Below, piece by piece: positions 12,852-25,736 of a DNA stretch of 64,000 bases. Location: assembly GCA_013365365.1 (NCBI GenBank), contig JABVXU010000004.1:124001-188000 (forward strand), given 5' to 3'. The notes beneath the pieces are model-generated. The model did not search any database. It was not told where the DNA came from and saw nothing but the letters and a program-made list of their open reading frames with translations. The position numbers and the translations under genes were made by a program. The stretch's first letter is position 1. Each line of letters begins with the position of its first letter. The DNA is from Cruorifilaria tuberocauda. Taxonomy: Eukaryota > Nematoda > Chromadorea > Rhabditida > Onchocercidae.

Positions 12852-15705
12852 ATGAATGATATTCCTGAAAATGCAAACAAGGATTGCCCCGGTGCAACAT
12901 CTGTCGATGCCGGAAAGGTAATTTCTTTTACTGAGCAGTAGATCAAAGAAATTGATTGATAATGAATATATATTATTGAATCGAGAGCATCAAAACTTAT
13001 GGGCGTATTACTGAATTTCATTTCATTACTATATACGAGGAACCATTTGCAAGCAATCAATTTTTTCGCATTATAACGTTTCGTTATCAATAATAATTTT
13101 AACCATTTTCGCATCACTGTATTAAGGCTAATTGTTGAGATTTTCAATAATAACGGATTACTGTTTTATGAAATAGGAGAATACGCCTTTTACATTTCAG
13201 TAGGTCGAGAAAAAATAAGAACTTTATATATTTATTAAGTGAAGTGAGGAAATTTTATGATGCATTTCTCAAAAAATGTTTAAGTGACATTTTCATTTTC
13301 TCCATAATTTTTCACAATTCATAGACTTTTCAAGGGAGCACTTTCTTGTTTTCAATAACCCTCTTCGTTTCATTTTATATGGCGTTCTTATATTCATATT
13401 ATATCATTAGGGCTTGTCGATGATCTTCTGTGACAAGATTGAGGAAGTTCTTATGATACTAAGGGGCTTATTTTTTATTTACGCGGAACCAAACCCCTCT
13501 GTGTCAGGCAGATGTGATAACCATTACGCATGATTTGTACCCCAAACTTGGGTAATTAAACTTTTATAACAACAGATTTGATAACATACAGTAGCACAAC
13601 ATCAAAACATTACCAGTTCTACAATATCCAAGCGAGTTTTAAAGACAATATCAGTATGACAAAGAAAAGGGGAACCATTTTACTTTTTCGTTACCAGACA
13701 CCCTCCTTGAAACAAATCTTAGCAATGCTTCTGGAGCTCAGGACTTTATTCTGGCGGAGGAAGGATCATAGTAATTCAAAGATTACAACAAAAGGCGTAC
13801 AATTTTAATTTGAATCCAAGTAGTGTTAATTGAAGAACAAAGGATTTCATCATTCTCCGTCCTACCTCATGATTTCGTCGACAGAGCTTGTAGACAAGAA
13901 GCATGCATTTAGCTTACAATGTTAAATACAGAACAAAGGATTTCATAATTCTTCAATTTTCCTCGTGATTTCTGCTACAGTACGGTTTTTTTATGGTTTT
14001 TTTTTTAATTCTCTAATTAGTTTGGAATTGCTTATGGAGTTGCAGGCGGCTTCGTGTGCTGGGTGCCCTAATCAGGCACTATGTGCATCTGACGAAGGAA
14101 GAAGGCCAGATGCGGATCTTTCGGCAATTGCAGATCGTTTGAAAAATGTTAAGCATAAAATCTTGATACTTTCTGGAAAAGGTGGTGTCGGGAAAAGTGC
14201 TGTGGCAGCAAATTTAGCTAGAGCTTTGGCAGAAAATGACAAAATGCAGGTAAAGTCGGTTTTTTTTTCCGCTTTGTTTTGTCATGAAATGGATAGTTAT
14301 TATCAGTCAGTGAATCCTGAAGTTTGGATTAGTTTGTTTTTATATGGAGGAAATCTTTTATGAAATTCAAGAATTAAGGAACAAACTTTAAAGATCGGAC
14401 TTCTGGATGTAGATATTTGTGGACCATCACAAGCGCGGATGCTGGGTGTTGAGCAAGAAAGTGTTCATGAGAGTGGTGATGGTTGGTGTCCTATTGCAGT
14501 TAGAGATAATCTTGTAGTAATGAGCATCGCATTTTTATTACAAAATAGATCTGAAGCGGTTATTTGGCGAGGAGCGCGCAAAAGTGCTTTGATAAAACAG
14601 TTTTTGAAGGTTAATTTTTCATGTTTTCATGTTATTAATTGTGACGCAATAACTTTATGTAGCTTAAATTTAGGAAATTTTCATTTAGCAACGGATTACA
14701 GTAGGATATATGGAAGAAAACTGAATTCTTGCTTTGAGATTTACATATATTTCTTTTTAAAGTAGTTTCACCTGAATTTCAAAATATCAAAAATCAGTTT
14801 TTGATATTTCATAAATTGGTATTATCACATACAAGCTTGAGGATTTATTCTTTCCTTTTTTAGGGAAAATGGCTATTTTAGTTTCATTTAAAATTTCTAA
14901 TTTGTAATTAGGAGATGTTTTTAGTTTGTTTTTATTTTTTTTGTTGTTTTGTCGTTTTTTTGTCCTTTTTATTTCTTTACAGTGAGGCAAATTGGCTGTA
15001 AATTGAAATTTATTTGGTTTTTTTCTCAAATATAGAAGTTGGTTAATATGTCCACAAATATATTCATTTTTTTTCATCAGGTGAAAACTAAATTTTTCCT
15101 CTCACCCTTGGAAAATGTCATCGTCTTAATAAATCATGGCATTTAAATTCAGGACGTAGATTGGGGAAGTTTGGATTACTTATTAGTTGATACTCCTCCT
15201 GGGACTTCAGATGAACATATATCCACTATTCAGTTTCTTCTACAAGCAAGCTCTGTAGATGGAGCTATCGTCGTAACCACACCTCAAGAGATATCATTAC
15301 TTGATGTTCGCAAAGAAGTAAGGTTTTTCTGATCTTTGATGTATTCTACGTTCTGCACAAAATTCATCATATTTGTGTATTCTATCAATTCTAAGCCATA
15401 ACTTTCAGTTTTTTTTTTCTCAGATTAATTTCTGTCGCAGAACAAAAATCAGCGTGTTGGGAGTTGTCGAAAATATGTCTTCATTCATTTGTCCCTGTTG
15501 TTCGGAAATTTCTCAACTTTTTCCACGGTCAACGGGCGGTGCGGAAATGATGTGCAATGAATTATCTGTTCCTTTATTGGCTTCATTGCCGTTCGATAGT
15601 CGTATGGCTGAATGCTCTGATGCTGGAGAGGATTATTTTGAAAAATATCACAATTCTGTTTTAGCTAAAGAATATGAAAAGCTTGCTCAATTCATCTCCA
15701 AGTGA
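12852..15705 (+). CDS. NUBP1: NUBP1/NBP35 cytosolic Fe-S cluster scaffold ATPase
   Basis: Five phase-0 exons (12852-12917, 14046-14249, 14379-14609, 15153-15317, 15424-15705) encode 315 residues (human NUBP1 is 320). The protein assembles 4Fe-4S clusters for cytosolic and nuclear enzymes. The N-terminal ferredoxin-like motif is intact as C12-x13-C26-x2-C29-x5-C35. The deviant Walker A is SGKGGVGKS (Lys67, Lys72). [10 protein letters not shown] and [13 protein letters not shown] are the switch/Walker B segments. The cluster-bridging CxxC is C245-P-C-C248, within the sequence SSFICPCC. The start exon was found by homology, 1.13 kb upstream of exon 2 behind a GTAATT donor; without it the first cluster cysteine (Cys12) would be lost. 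Intron 3 is AT-rich and carries a short inverted repeat (CACCTGA near 14769 and CAGGTGA near 15079). It is third in the katanin-OXSM cluster. Confidence 0.93.
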
Positions 15706-16149
15706 TACAATTCGGTTGAAGTACAATTTTTGAGAAGCTGTGTTGAGTTTTTCATTGAAGAAATTTGAAATAATAATGCCGAGTGAAAAGTCGTCCAACA
15801 ATATGTGAAAGTGAATTTAAAAGTTTTCAGCTTTGATCATAATTGATCTTCACATACTGTTATCTGTCGCATTAATTTGTTTTTGTTTTTGCGGTGTAAA
15901 ATGTGTATAAATTTCTTACTGTTTCTTGCATCAGTATCTTAAACAATGCTTAGGCTTAAGCCTAATTATGAGCAAAAGAGGTTTCTTCTTCAATTGAATA
16001 TTGAATAGTTTTATTAGGATTTCATGTGGTTACTCCAAGATGACAAAAAATAAGATGTTTGGAATTCGAAGAGTCGATTTAAAGGCAAATGTTTTCAGAG
16101 CGCTTCGGGTTATGAAGTCTCAGTATAGTTTATCAATTAGGCTTGTATA
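15706..16149. other. Intergenic spacer NUBP1-OXSM
   Basis: AT-rich, with no gene. Acceptor-like sites GTTTTCAG (16097-16098) and ATCAATTAG (16139-16140) precede the OXSM ATG. Confidence 0.4.
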
Positions 16150-18322
16150 ATGTTGTGTTCGATTAAACAAGCTACTGACTCTTCTATATCTCCTGCGAAC
16201 TCTTGTAAAAGGTTTACCGGGTGGATTAAAATGCTTTCAGGTTTGATGAAACGAGTTGTAATAACAGGTATAGGTATTGTAAGTCCATTTGGTGTTGGTA
16301 AAAGAGTTCTCTTTGACAATTTATTATCTAACAATATTGCTCTGCGAAATGATGAAAAACTTAAAATAATTGTGGGACGAGTTGCGGGTTATGGGGAATA
16401 TGGTCTTGATTTGAGTTCATGGACACCTCGAGAGTTGAACCAAATGAGCAGAGGTTTTTCTTATCTTCACTGTTTTCTGTTTATTTGTTAATATGGGGAC
16501 GTTATCTGTGAAACTTGATTGAATTCCTATTTGATTTGTATTAATTTTATAAACGATTAGTTCTTCTAGATTCCAGGTAGTGTACTAGCAGTCGTTGCAG
16601 CAGAGGAGGCAGTGAAAGATGCTGGTTTGAAAGAATGTCATATGGAAGAAACTGGTGTTAATATTGGAATGGGCATAGCTGATCTGGAAGTAATTTATGA
16701 AGTTGGTAAACAAATTGAAGAAGGTAAAGGACGTCGAGTAACACCTTTTTTTATACCACGCATACTGACCAACATGCCAGCAGGACATGTAAGTATCAAG
16801 TAAGTTCATGATGTCGTTTTTGTCTTCTAAAACAGTATTATTAATTTTGAATCAGCGAGTACAGTAACTTACAGCTATTATAGGTCAAACTCATTATTTA
16901 CGTACGCAGAAGTCATTTATTTAAATTATAGATTTCATATGCGTGGACCACAGCTAAGCTCATGTACCGCATGTGCAACAGGTTTGCATAGTATTGGTGA
17001 TTCGGCGACATTTATTAAGGTGGGTAGGACGAAGCGCATGCTTGCAGGTGCAACTGAAGCATGTATCAATAGTATAGCAATAACCGGATTTAGTCAGATG
17101 AGGTTTTGATTTTTTCCTTTTTGACTTTTTTTTTGTGGTTAGCCTGTTCAAATTCCCTCTTTTGGCCAATATTTGTGAGTATTATGGAAGCTTCGAAAAT
17201 TCGTGAAGCTGCCTAAATTCTTTTTTTTGGAATAAGTTTAACAATTATAAGCAATATTTTACATTAATTTAGTCATAGTTATGCACTGATCGACCTTAAT
17301 TTGTGGATCTTTGAATTTTGATTGTTGTTTTCAGAGCGTTAACTACAACTTGCTCACGGCCATTTGATAAGCGACGGGATGGATTCGTGCTGAGTGAAGG
17401 TGCCGCAATTTTGGTTTTAGAAGAAATGGAAGAGGCACTTAAACGGAAAGCAAATATTTATGCTGAAATTAGGGGATATGGTGAGCAACTTTTAAATAAA
17501 TCAATTTATAATTTGGTGGAGATTAAATTTGATAACATTCAGTATCCTGATCGCCTAAAAGATGAAATTATTTCTTTTGCTGTTTTATGAACTTCGGATA
17601 ATTAGGTTTCTAAAATCATTCGTAATCAAGATGAGATTTATCTTGAAACGATATTGTCTAGTATGTGAATAGCTGTGAGACATTGTGCTTTTTCACGTTT
17701 AAAGGTGTCGCTGGCGATGCTTATCATCTAACAACGCCATCAGAGGATGGTATTGGAGCTTTTCTTAGTATGAAAAGGTGTTTGGCTGATTCTTGCATCA
17801 ATCCAGAACGAGTAAGTTACGTAAATGCCCACGCAACTTCGACAATACTTGGTGATCATTTCGAATCACGAGCCATTGCTCGTCTTTTTCCTGGTGTTGC
17901 AGTTTCGTCGATCAAAGGTTGGTTACTCTTTTTGCCATCTGAACTTGATTGTAGTTTTCTACATAAGTATTATCAATTATTAGATATTATTTTAAAGTAC
18001 CGAGACTTGAAGATTTCATTGTATGCCAGCAAACTCACTAAATTTGTTGATTTAATTTGCTGAATTTAACTTATTTGTCGCAGGTCACATAGGTCACACT
18101 TTAGCGGCGGCAGGTGCGATCGAAACAGCAATCACAGCAATGTGTATTGAAGAAGGTAAACTGGTGGGGAACGTCAAACTAGAAGAAAGCGATATTAAAG
18201 AGAATTTACGTTTCCTTAAACAATCGGAAGGATGGAATAAGGGAAGAATAGCCTTGGTCAATTCTTTTGGTTTTGGTGGGTCACATGCTACTTTATGTTT
18301 ATCAGCGGTAGAAAAATCGTAA
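16150..18322 (+). CDS. OXSM: Mitochondrial 3-oxoacyl-ACP synthase (KAS)
   Basis: Six exons (16150-16453, 16577-16799, 16932-17102, 17335-17480, 17705-17917, 18084-18322) encode 431 residues. OXSM is the condensing enzyme of mitochondrial type II fatty acid synthesis, joining malonyl-ACP to the growing acyl chain and supplying the octanoyl precursor of lipoate. The catalytic triad is complete: Cys190 in SCTACATG, His324 in NAHATST and His357 in [27 protein letters not shown] opens the thiolase fold and [14 protein letters not shown] closes it. The first ~30 residues, basic with one early acidic residue, are compatible with a mitochondrial presequence. Alternative downstream starts are at 16231 and 16246. 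The real donor of exon 2 is GTAAGT at 16800; an earlier in-frame GTAAGT at 16789 would break the frame. Confidence 0.93.
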
Positions 18323-20195
18323 GAATTAATTCTGGATATTAAGAAGTACTGCAGAGCTCATTATTGCGTTTTATTATTTTTAAATTTAAGTTACATTTCT
18401 AACTTGGGAATTCATCTTAACAGGTTTTCAATGTTTTTGCAGTTTAACTGCATAGAGATCACATTAAAAATACATAAACTACATAATGTGTCAGAGTATC
18501 CGGAGTAAGGGATTAATGTGTGATATTCGATGGTTTTAAAGAAATCCATTCGAAAAAGCTTCTATAAAATAAATAATTCCCAGTGAACTACTTTGTATGA
18601 AGTTAGTTGATTGAATATGCTGAATTTACTTGAATATATTTTTGTGCTAATCAAGCTCATTTCATCATGTATCAAGTAAATCAAGAAAAGATGGAATTTA
18701 AATCTGTTAGGTTTTTCTTACAATATCTATGGTTGCTCCAACATTTCAATTTCAAATTTAAATTGGAGAATTTAGCTTTCAAAACCCATTTAAAAAAAAA
18801 GTCAAGTTAATATTGAAAATAATTCAGTAAGGCTTTGACAAAATAATTGTGTAAGTACTAATGCTTAATATTCATTCTTCATTATTTACTTCATAGATGA
18901 CAAAAAATCGTTAAAAATAGAATGGTTTCAAATACCATTTAAAAAAGGGATTAAACAATGTATGAGACTTTAGAACTAAGAGCAGTTTTATAAGATATGT
19001 AATAAATTTACTACCTTATGATTGTCTTAATCATATTTGAACAATTGATAAGACACAGCTGTCACCTTTTGGCGCAATAAATGCTTATCTAGTCAGATTT
19101 CCTTGCAGAATTCCTACATTTCTCTTTACAGGAATATTATTTAGATTAGAGAGTTACTATGACTGACGATTTCTACTGAAACTGTCGAAAATCTACATGC
19201 ACTTTTCTCTATAAGAGAATTAACATGACTCTGCTTTACAAGAGAATTAATTAGCAGCATAATGATTATTTTGTATATTATGCCAACTTTTAAAAAATTC
19301 GTTAGTATCTCCAAAAATTTTAATTTAATTTTTCCAATTTTTAGAATAATTTTCTCTTCGGGGAAATAATTAACCAGTATTTTGCATAAAACTCGATCGT
19401 TATGATTCATAGAATAATTCAGTGAACCTGACGGTATATGGATACATCATGATATGATTTGCTGTTAAATTATTGGTTTAAGAAAGTAAAAAAGTAAAAA
19501 AAAAAAGTAAATTTGAAAAAATAATATAAAAGTAAAAAAGGAGTGGAAATAATTCGAAATTTTGGCAACCATAGTAAATAATGCTGTTAAAATAGTTATT
19601 TGAATGAGACATTAATGCCTTCTGAATTAACAACAGCTTCCGAAACATTGAGAATATTGATATAATCAATGAAAACATTTGTGATGAACAGAAACATAGA
19701 ATGAGGAGCATTATTCTGATTGTTTTTTAGTGCGATAAGAATGTAGATTTAATAGAATTATTTCAGATGATGTCTCATCACTCTGTTATTAGTTTAACTT
19801 TCGCCATTCAGCTTATATTAACAATCACGAAAGTACTAAAGATCAGAAACTCCCATTTACATGCCCTAACAACAATTTCGTTTAAGGCATTTTGTTCTTT
19901 ATGATGACGATTAATTTTGGAGATGTTAACGAATTTTTTAAAAGTTGGCATAATATACAAATAAACATGCTGCTAATCGCATTTATTAATAGTACATATT
20001 TATATAATCAAATAAGGTGTTGAAATTTATGTTATACTACTTTGACCGATGGTTAACTTCCGCAATCAATAACTATAACTCAGATTACTTGAGTATATTT
20101 GCAATTTTATTACGTTTTCATGTCAAAATATGAGAAGTAATATAATCATGTCATAATTAGGTATATGTTCTTTCCAAAAGTTTTCAATTTTCAAT
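18323..20195. other. Convergent intergenic region OXSM / snt-4
   Basis: This is the 3'-to-3' spacer, very AT-rich, with a possible AATAAA near 18566 for OXSM. It contains the foldback element listed at 19250-19977. The minus frames at 19141-19410 and 19478-19711 are low-complexity and I do not consider them genes. Confidence 0.5.
19250..19977. mobile_element. Foldback/MITE-like inverted repeat, ~68-bp arms
   Basis: The left arm (about 19250-19317) and right arm (about 19914-19977) are reverse complements over some 65 bases with few differences. Shared words include GCAGCAT, GTATATTATGCCAACTTT, TAAAAAATTCGTTA and TCTCCAAAA. The spacer is about 600 bases, AT-rich and without a credible ORF. 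A non-autonomous terminal-inverted-repeat element is the simplest reading; target-site duplications were not identifiable by eye. It differs in sequence from the element at 61.3 kb. Confidence 0.6.
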
Positions 20196-23026
20196 TCATA
20201 TAGACAGCTGATGCCATTCAGCAATTTGTCGCCGCGGATTACTCCGTACCTGAAGCCAGTGCTCATCACTGGGTCCAATAAAACATTTACCCATCACCTG
20301 AAGAAAAAAAACGCACTTTAAATTTCCAAATTCAACATTCTTAATAGATAAATATGTGTGGCTTAACTTCAATTTGCAAAAAATTTCTCAAATTAATATT
20401 TTCTCCACACAAAAAATCTTGTTTCATAATCCGTGCAGTGCTGATTTGCAGCTAATATATATACACTGCAAAAAAGCGAGAAACTCTAGACGTAAAGTTT
20501 TCAGCAATCTCCACAAATCTAGCATTTTTTGCTCATCAAGTAAACTGATTTCATTTACTGAGCAAAATTCAGAATACCTCATTTTTTGTAAAACGATCGC
20601 AATCCATAACTACAACTTCAAATTTAACATTATCCAACTCTTCATCCTCAGTGAATGGTAACTCGAAAACAAACGATTCATTGTAAACTGGTGATAGCGT
20701 ACATTTTTTCACGTGACTCTTTTTCTTGGAAATCCGCTGATCTTTATACAGTAAATAAATTTTAATGTATGGATCTGAAATTAAGTTGAAAATAGAAAAG
20801 GTAAAAAGGTTCAAAGAAATGGCATGAAATTATAAGTAATTGAAATGAAGAATATCGCTAGTCTTTGAAAAAGTAATGACAATCAAGAAGTGGACATATG
20901 AATGAGTAGAAAGTAAACTAAATAAAAATGTTGTTGAGGAAATCATATAAATTCAACTTACCGGCTAGTCCACTGACATCCAGTTTTGGCAAACCTTTCG
21001 CTTTAATTAGTATGACTGTAACTCGATAAGTTGTTGGCTGATAGCACAGTGATAGCAATACTTGTCCACGATCATCATCATTCGCATCCTTTCTACGACC
21101 TTCAAGTTTCAGATCCACGATGATAATCTCACCATTTAACAGATTTGCATCTTTCAATGAATATATTGCTTCACCTAGCAGTGTATCTCGACTGTAACGA
21201 TCGAATGCAATCACCTAAAATGTGTATTAATACTTTAAAAGTTTAAAAGTATTTTTAAAAAGAAATACAATGAAATTATTCCAAAAACGACTATTAAGTC
21301 AAAGTAAATCAGCGAGATAATTAATACATATGAGACTCAATAAACTTCACGAAAGAATTCCAACTTATCAAATTTCTCATATATCAAACTGACTTTAATG
21401 TTTGTTAATTAATAAAAGCTTCCTAACCGCAAAATGTAAACTTGTTGTAGCAAGTTGTAATGTATCCATTCCATACATGGAAAATATTTCATCATATTGT
21501 GGATTTCTTGATGCACGGACAAGACGAGTTTTAACACGATGTTCTTTCTCGGGTAATAATTGAAGTTTAACGTATGGTTCCAAAAGACACTGACCGTTAG
21601 GTGTTAGTATTAATTCCGGTAAATCACGACAAGATGTTATATTAACCTGCAAAATAATTTAAATTATTTCAGTAACATTAGTAAGTAAACTGAAGTAAGC
21701 TTAATAAAATATATTGGAAAAAAAGCAAATATTTCCCAAAGCATTATCCTCTCAAGTACATTTCATTAAATGCAGTCAGTTATTTACGCTTGATTCAGTT
21801 ATTTTCCGTTCTCTTTAGCTAATATAAGAAACCGAAAATGAATGAGCCAGTAGTCGATATGCTTTTTTCTACCTCATCAATTATCATTATTTATATTATC
21901 AATCACAAATTATTACATCTATTATGATTCATTTTTGATCGTTTCAGGCACATAACTTTATTTCGTCCAGTGTAATTTCTATATATAACTTTATTTGGTT
22001 CAGTATATTTACCTGTAATGTTGAATTTTCGACACTGTAGTGAAGGGTGAAATTGATAAATCCTCGATGTGGTCCCAGTTGTGATGGGGATAATCGATTC
22101 AATGGTTGTAATGAAATAATGGATGATTGAGGTGGTACTACGGGACTGGAGTTTGAGCTATCCGAGGTAAATGGTGATGAGAGTGATGATGGTGAATTTT
22201 TCAAACCTCCCGGACATTTCTCGTTTTCATATTTTAAGGCAATAGAAGTACGTGGTTCAATTAAAACAGCACGTTTCTTAAAACCTGCATATCTTTGTCG
22301 TCGAAGAATGCATACTGACAAAATAGCCAAGTATGCAAAACCAGCTCCACCAATTATCAAATAAAAGATTACATCTGCAATAGATGGATTAATCACAGGA
22401 AATGAAGCGTCGATGGCTTCTAATATGACTTGAAAATTTAATGGATAAATAAGTAATAGCACTTAATTAAGATCGGAAATTAATAGAAATTGATATTTCA
22501 CAATTTAAAATGTTTTTTCATTGTTATCTGTTCATAACTTTTGTTAAATAAGATGGAAATTTTTTACTCGCCCAATCCTTCCTTCAGTCCAAATCTACAA
22601 GTGTCAATGAAGCTAACACAGTCTAAATAGAGCTAACATAATATTTTTGGCAGCTTTTAAAACATTCGTAAAATCTAGTTGAAATTTGAGTTGAAATGAA
22701 TAATTTCCTAACTCTTGTCTAGCACTGAATAATTACTCTTAGAATACTCGTACAAATTACTTTGAAATGAATATAGAGGGACTGTCCGTATCTTTCCTTA
22801 TGCAATTTTTAAGCCAAAAATTAAAAAATGAATAATATTTGAAATTTTACGATATAAAGCTTTAATTTAAGGAAAATTTCAGCTTCCTTCCATGCTTCCA
22901 TGCTTTGTATTTTGAGGAAATTGTGCTTTTTGAATTATCTAATTCGCCAAATTTTTTTCCTTTTCCGAAAGAAAATAACTTACTGGAAGAAAAATAGAAT
23001 GTAATTGACGGCTTGATTGCAACCAT
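20196..23026 (-). CDS. snt-4: Synaptotagmin-4 type C2 protein
   Basis: Exons: 22984-23026 (tentative start), 22013-22374 (or upper end 22428), 21428-21646, 20962-21214, 20578-20774 and 20196-20297, giving about 391 (or 409) residues. The layout is a short N-terminus, one membrane helix ([20 protein letters not shown], followed by CILRRQR), a serine-rich linker, then C2A and C2[17 protein letters not shown] between the C2 domains, [12 protein letters not shown] in C2B and the WH-motif ending [10 protein letters not shown] mark the Syt4/11 class, which acts in regulated vesicle fusion, notably dense-core and postsynaptic vesicles. C2A has lost most calcium ligands, while C2B keeps nearly all. 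No ATG exists in the membrane-helix exon, so an upstream exon is required. The chosen one ends in a perfect GTAAGT donor in matching phase with either acceptor, but its short peptide is not otherwise supported. Confidence 0.87.
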
Positions 23027-25736
23027 CTCACGATTCCGAGGAGAGCCCAATAAGGCAAGAAAAAGTCTTTTGTTCCATCTTCTCGAATTCTCCTGCCAAG
23101 CCAGAAGGCTTTATCGATTTTGCAATCAATTCTGTGCATGAAGTGACATCATTTTAGAAAGTCCCCACATCCATTTGGTTGAGTTTTTCATCTTCACAAC
23201 TTCTAAAGCAGTGCGTCTCAAGCTTTAAACGGCTTGTCCAAAAGTCTATTTAAACAATTGAGATCTATAACTTCTAATATGAAACCAAAGAATTTTAATA
23301 ATTCGAACAGCATAAATTTTGATCTCTTGAGGGCAAGAACTAGCAGTGAGAGTAAAAAGAAACATTTTCAAAAAGGCTTACCAAGTCGACATTCCTTCAT
23401 TTCAATGGATTGCTAGAAATGTCAATTTTTAAATATACATCGTTTTCTCGCCTTTGCTTCTGCAGACCTTATAGCAAAAAATAGGTTATTTTAGCGATAG
23501 ATTTGAATTTGCTTAGGTGGAAAATCGTGGAAGAAATGGGTTGCATGACCAATTTTTTTGCTGAAAAGGAACCTTCAAATCATTGTTCCATCTTGATTAC
23601 TAATGAATAAATAAAATATATATTTAAAATCACTATTGGACGATGCTCATATTAGTTATGAAACAAAGGCAGATATTAAAATTGGTTAAAGTATGAATTG
23701 CTTACTTTTCCAAGCCCATTTCTAAGCTATTTACTCACATTTCAAATTATTTAAACAAACGGCCCCAGAAATTATTTAAGCATAGAATATGAAAGTTTAA
23801 GCTTTCATCGTATTCGCATCGAATGCTATCCAAGCGAAAGAAATATGAATTTCGTTTGTATTTATATCCAAACTGAAGATGTCATATATAATTCGGAATG
23901 TTTTTCCGATAAATAAGCAAAAAGCAGAAAACTCATTTCTTTTTATTGAAATTTTAAATCTTCATACATAATTTTAAAAAATGTTTGAATTTTTTGATAA
24001 GCTTGCAAGGATATAATCAGTTATATGGAAGCGTTGCGAATTCTAAGAATTTTTCTTTCTGAATTTCAATTGTGATCCATTTTTCCATGTAGATATCCAA
24101 TAAATTTATCACAGTTTTTTCTTTCGGTCAAAATGTTCGTGAAATAAAATAGAATGAATCAGTCGTATATTTACATATTCATTCAACAAATATAATAAAT
24201 CAAAATGGTTTTCCCAATAGCTATTTAGATCAACTAAATATTTATAAATATTTATGGAAGTTGAGGACTTTAAATTTAAAAATTCTCGAAAAACAGTAAA
24301 ATGTAAACACTTCACGAGCATGCCCGTTTTCCCCTTACCATCTTACTGGGTAGGAATTTTTAGCAAATCTGAAATCTTCATTATATCAATTTTTACTTTT
24401 ACAATAATTTGATCGAATCACAGATATTTTCCTGCTTTTGTCAGTTTTCAATATTTCTGCTATTCTATACCAAAACCTACAATTAAATTAATAAGGTTGA
24501 CAATATAATTAAAATATCTTCTAATTTCATCTGCCAAACTGTCACTGCAATGAAATTATCTGTCAATAACATTGCATAGCGTACAATCATTACGTTACAT
24601 TTCTGAAAACTTATTTCATCTCACACTATCACATATCAGCTTAATTGATACGAAAGAACCGGTTACATCTGATTGACTTGTTAAGCGTTTAATACTGGCT
24701 GGCGTTTTAATGTGAAAGAATATCATTAAAAAAAGTCGACAGTATTTGCTAGTACAATCTATCCCATCTTTATATATTTGAATAACAATATTCAACCTCA
24801 TTTCTATCCTTGAACTAATTCTTACAAAATTCTTTCACTAACCTTGAAATTTTCAAAAATCTTATTCAGAGATAGTAACGAGTCCTTACGCTAATTTTTG
24901 GCACTGATAAAGTCAGCGTCATATTTAACTATAAATCAAAAATTTCAAACTTTTTACAACCGTTAAAATCGAAAAAAAAAACTAATTTAGTGAATGCAAT
25001 TGGTCTATTCTGTATTTACTAAGTGAACATAGATATGGTAGATAAAAAAGTGCCGGTGTCACTCTATGATTATGGATGACCAATATTTCAATTAGCATTG
25101 TGCAATATTTCAACTAATGAAATCAAATTTGTACTGTGATGACACGAAAAATAATTATTTGTTCCATTTAGTACATATTGATTGTAAACATGAAAACAAA
25201 TTCACACACATGCATTACTCAGGTTGACAAATTCACAATACATTACAAGACAATAATAATTTAACGAATGCAAAGGATATATTTGACAGAACTATCACAT
25301 TATGACTGCTCAATCAATATTTTGAGTTATTCTATTACACATTAGCCGGCGACGACTAGCTGGTATATTCTTTAAAACAAAGCATTCTTTAAAGATTATC
25401 TTAGATCTTTTTAAACTTTTAATCTAAATCTCAAGTTCCTCTCTCCCTTTTCTCGTAAAAAACATAAAAAAACAAAACGAAGTAATTAAACAAAAAAAAA
25501 AACGAAGTAATCAAGTAATTACAGGCTATGAAGATGCCAACCGATTGCAATTTGAAAATTAATTCAAAAACCAATCTTTCTCATTTATTTCTAGCTCTTT
25601 ATTTCAAAATTTCCTATTCTTTGGATAAAATTACGTTTTCATATATTCCATATCAGTAAGAATATTCAGAAACATTTAACGAAAACATTTTCCTAGAGAA
25701 GGTAACAATGAATTTCATAGGCATAAGATTCACAGA
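23027..25736. other. Intergenic region snt-4 / PIP5K
   Basis: 2.7 kb of AT-rich DNA between two minus-strand genes. It should contain the snt-4 promoter (near 23.1-23.5 kb) and the 3' UTR of the kinase gene. A 66-codon frame (22939-23139) overlaps the putative snt-4 first exon in another phase. No other coding segment, repeat or RNA was recognised. Confidence 0.4.

Noticed and set aside
13578..13808. 76-codon plus frame upstream of NUBP1 exon 2
   Set aside because: Lies within the first NUBP1 intron, no start context, no homology.
14757..15095. Possible small element in NUBP1 intron 3 bounded by CACCTGA/CAGGTGA words
   Set aside because: Terminal match is only about a dozen bases with a gap; not enough to call a transposon.
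16789..16799. GTAAGT donor inside OXSM exon 2
   Set aside because: Using it removes VSIK and shifts the frame of exon 3; the second GTAAGT at 16800 preserves the conserved alignment.
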